This document shows, one piece after another, positions 31,452 through 32,376 of a stretch of 32,376 nucleotides of DNA. Position 1 is the first letter of the stretch. Every line of letters starts with the position of its first letter. The DNA lies in NCBI GenBank assembly GCA_016936495.1, contig JAFGXT010000159.1:1-32376 (forward strand), written 5' to 3'. The translations under genes were made by a program, and so were the position numbers. Under the pieces are notes generated by a model that saw nothing but the letters and a program-made list of their open reading frames with translations, did not search any database and was not told the origin of the DNA. The DNA comes from Victivallales bacterium. Its GTDB lineage: Bacteria; Verrucomicrobiota; Lentisphaeria; Victivallales; SZUA-371.

Positions 31452-32315
31452 ATGGATAATTATCTTAAAACTCTTGATTTCATTCATGACGCCTCACTGC
31501 CGGTAACGGTGGTACGGCGTGATCCGCAACCGCCATACCCGTTGCACGCCCATGAATTCTCTGAACTGGTGATCGTCTACGAGGGTTCCGGCGTACAATT
31601 CAACGAACATCAGCGCACTGAGCTCAACGCCGGAGACGTCTTTGTCCTGCATGGCAAAATGAAACATGGTTATTGTGAATTGCACAATCTGAAACTGGTC
31701 AACATCATATTCGATCTGGAATGTATCGGCTCTCCCTTGGCGGAACTGCGCTTGTTTCCATCCTTTAACGCCTTGTTTTCGCTGGAACCGGAATATGGCG
31801 ACGCCGACGGACACAAGCTCAAACTCTCCGAAGCGCGACTCATGGAAGCAATGCGGTATGTCGAACAGATAGAAAAGGAAACTCAGGAGAAAAACAGCGG
31901 CTACAGACTGATGATCATTGCTTTGTTCATGCAACTCATCGCATACCTTTCGCGCTGTTACGAGAAAGCCCCGCCAGCCAGAGCGGAAGCTATAATGAAA
32001 CTAAGCAGAATATTAAGTTATATTGAAAAAAATTATTCTTCGCCATTAAAACTCAAACAAATGGCGAAAATCAGCGGCATGTCTGAAAGCAGCATCATCA
32101 GAGCTTTTCATAAGTATACCGGACGCTCGCCCATAGACTATGTCATCAGTCTGAGAGTTCAGCGGGCGTCGGTATTACTCAATAAATTCCCCGACAAAAG
32201 TATAGCAGAGATAGCATTTGAGACAGGCTTCAGCGACAGCAATTACTTCTCCAGGCAATTCAGAAAAAACACCGGCCTGTCTCCAAGGGATTACAGAACT
32301 GCGCGCAACCCGTGA
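31452..32315 (+). CDS. AraC-family regulator (RhaR/RhaS-like), probable rhamnose activator
   Basis: This 287-residue regulator has an N-terminal cupin sensor domain (HAHEFSELVIVYEGSG, then LNAGDVFVLHGKMKHGY). The C-terminal double helix-turn-helix spans about 190-285: LKLKQMAKISGMSESSIIRA, FHKYTGRSPIDYVISLRV, and the second helix pair IAEIAFETGFSDSNYFSRQF, then KNTGLSPRDYR. These are standard AraC/XylS signatures. It is transcribed divergently from rhaA with a 105-base gap, the typical arrangement of RhaR or RhaS, so sugar-dependent activation of rhaA is likely. The ATG at 31452 lacks a ribosome site and probably starts a leaderless message. Confidence 0.92.
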   Translation: MDNYLKTLDFIHDASLPVTVVRRDPQPPYPLHAHEFSELVIVYEGSGVQFNEHQRTELNAGDVFVLHGKMKHGYCELHNLKLVNIIFDLECIGSPLAELRLFPSFNALFSLEPEYGDADGHKLKLSEARLMEAMRYVEQIEKETQEKNSGYRLMIIALFMQLIAYLSRCYEKAPPARAEAIMKLSRILSYIEKNYSSPLKLKQMAKISGMSESSIIRAFHKYTGRSPIDYVISLRVQRASVLLNKFPDKSIAEIAFETGFSDSNYFSRQFRKNTGLSPRDYRTARNP

Positions 32316-32318
32316 TCA

Positions 32319-32376
32319 TTACAACTCATCGTCGTAAGAGCCATAGACCGTCGCAAGTTCTCCTTCAAAATCTTCA
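32319..32376 (-). CDS. C-terminal end of an unidentified gene running off the window
   Basis: On the minus strand a frame is open from the right edge to TAA (32321-32319), ending in EDFEGELATVYGSYDDEL. The stop lies three bases beyond the AraC stop, in convergent orientation. Only about 18 codons are visible, so neither product nor reality is assured. Confidence 0.4.
   Translation of the reverse strand, partial: EDFEGELATVYGSYDDEL

Overview
The window looks like chromosomal DNA of a Gram-negative, LPS-bearing bacterium of the PVC group, most likely a Lentisphaerota/Victivallales-type carbohydrate degrader. The LPS evidence is a kdsD - BamD-like - lptE-like gene run. The mix of intracellular glycoside hydrolases, a sialidase-fold protein, an HpcH-type aldolase, L-rhamnose isomerase, a Hanks-type kinase and small zinc-ribbon proteins also fits. 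The taxonomic assignment is inference; there is no rRNA or marker with a decisive signature. I see no tRNA, rRNA, CRISPR array, insertion sequence or prophage. No gap between genes exceeds 300 bases.

Layout. 1-4043 (+): the 3' end of a clan-A-like glycoside hydrolase, a GH2 enzyme and a beta-propeller protein, forming a sugar-degradation operon. 4169-4915 (+): an SDR oxidoreductase. 5039-10978 (+): an eight-gene, tightly packed operon with an ABC ATPase, two related ABC-2 permeases, two membrane-anchored helical-repeat proteins (one with a double zinc ribbon), a secreted protein, a signal peptidase I and a small anchored protein. 11186-11443 (+): a very acidic zinc-ribbon mini-protein under a near-consensus promoter. 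11534-11965 (-): a single-domain response regulator. 12251-12793 (+): folK. 12786-16834 (-): kdsD, BamD-like, lptE-like and argH. 16941-17852 (-): TraB/GumN. 18048-19441 (+): NAD kinase and a stand-alone coaB. 19431-20327 (-): folD. 20528-20943 (+): a UPF0158-like gene broken by a frameshift. 21006-21464 (+): a GNAT acetyltransferase. 21711-24306 (-): a GntR/FadR regulator, HpcH aldolase and sialidase-fold operon, with a perfect operator palindrome inside its promoter. 24522-29007 (-): a YycJ-type metallo-hydrolase, a Ser/Thr kinase, and a hybrid histidine-kinase homologue that has lost its phosphoacceptor residues. 29167-30055 (+): a small membrane protein and a lipoprotein. 30090-32315: rhaA (-) and a divergent AraC regulator (+). 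32319-32376 (-): the last codons of a gene running off the window.

The most interesting parts are the 5039-10978 export-like operon, which is the best candidate for an undescribed system, and the 24522-29007 signalling operon. In the latter, a membrane Ser/Thr kinase is paired with a pseudo-hybrid histidine kinase in which the His position is Leu and the receiver Asp position is Glu.
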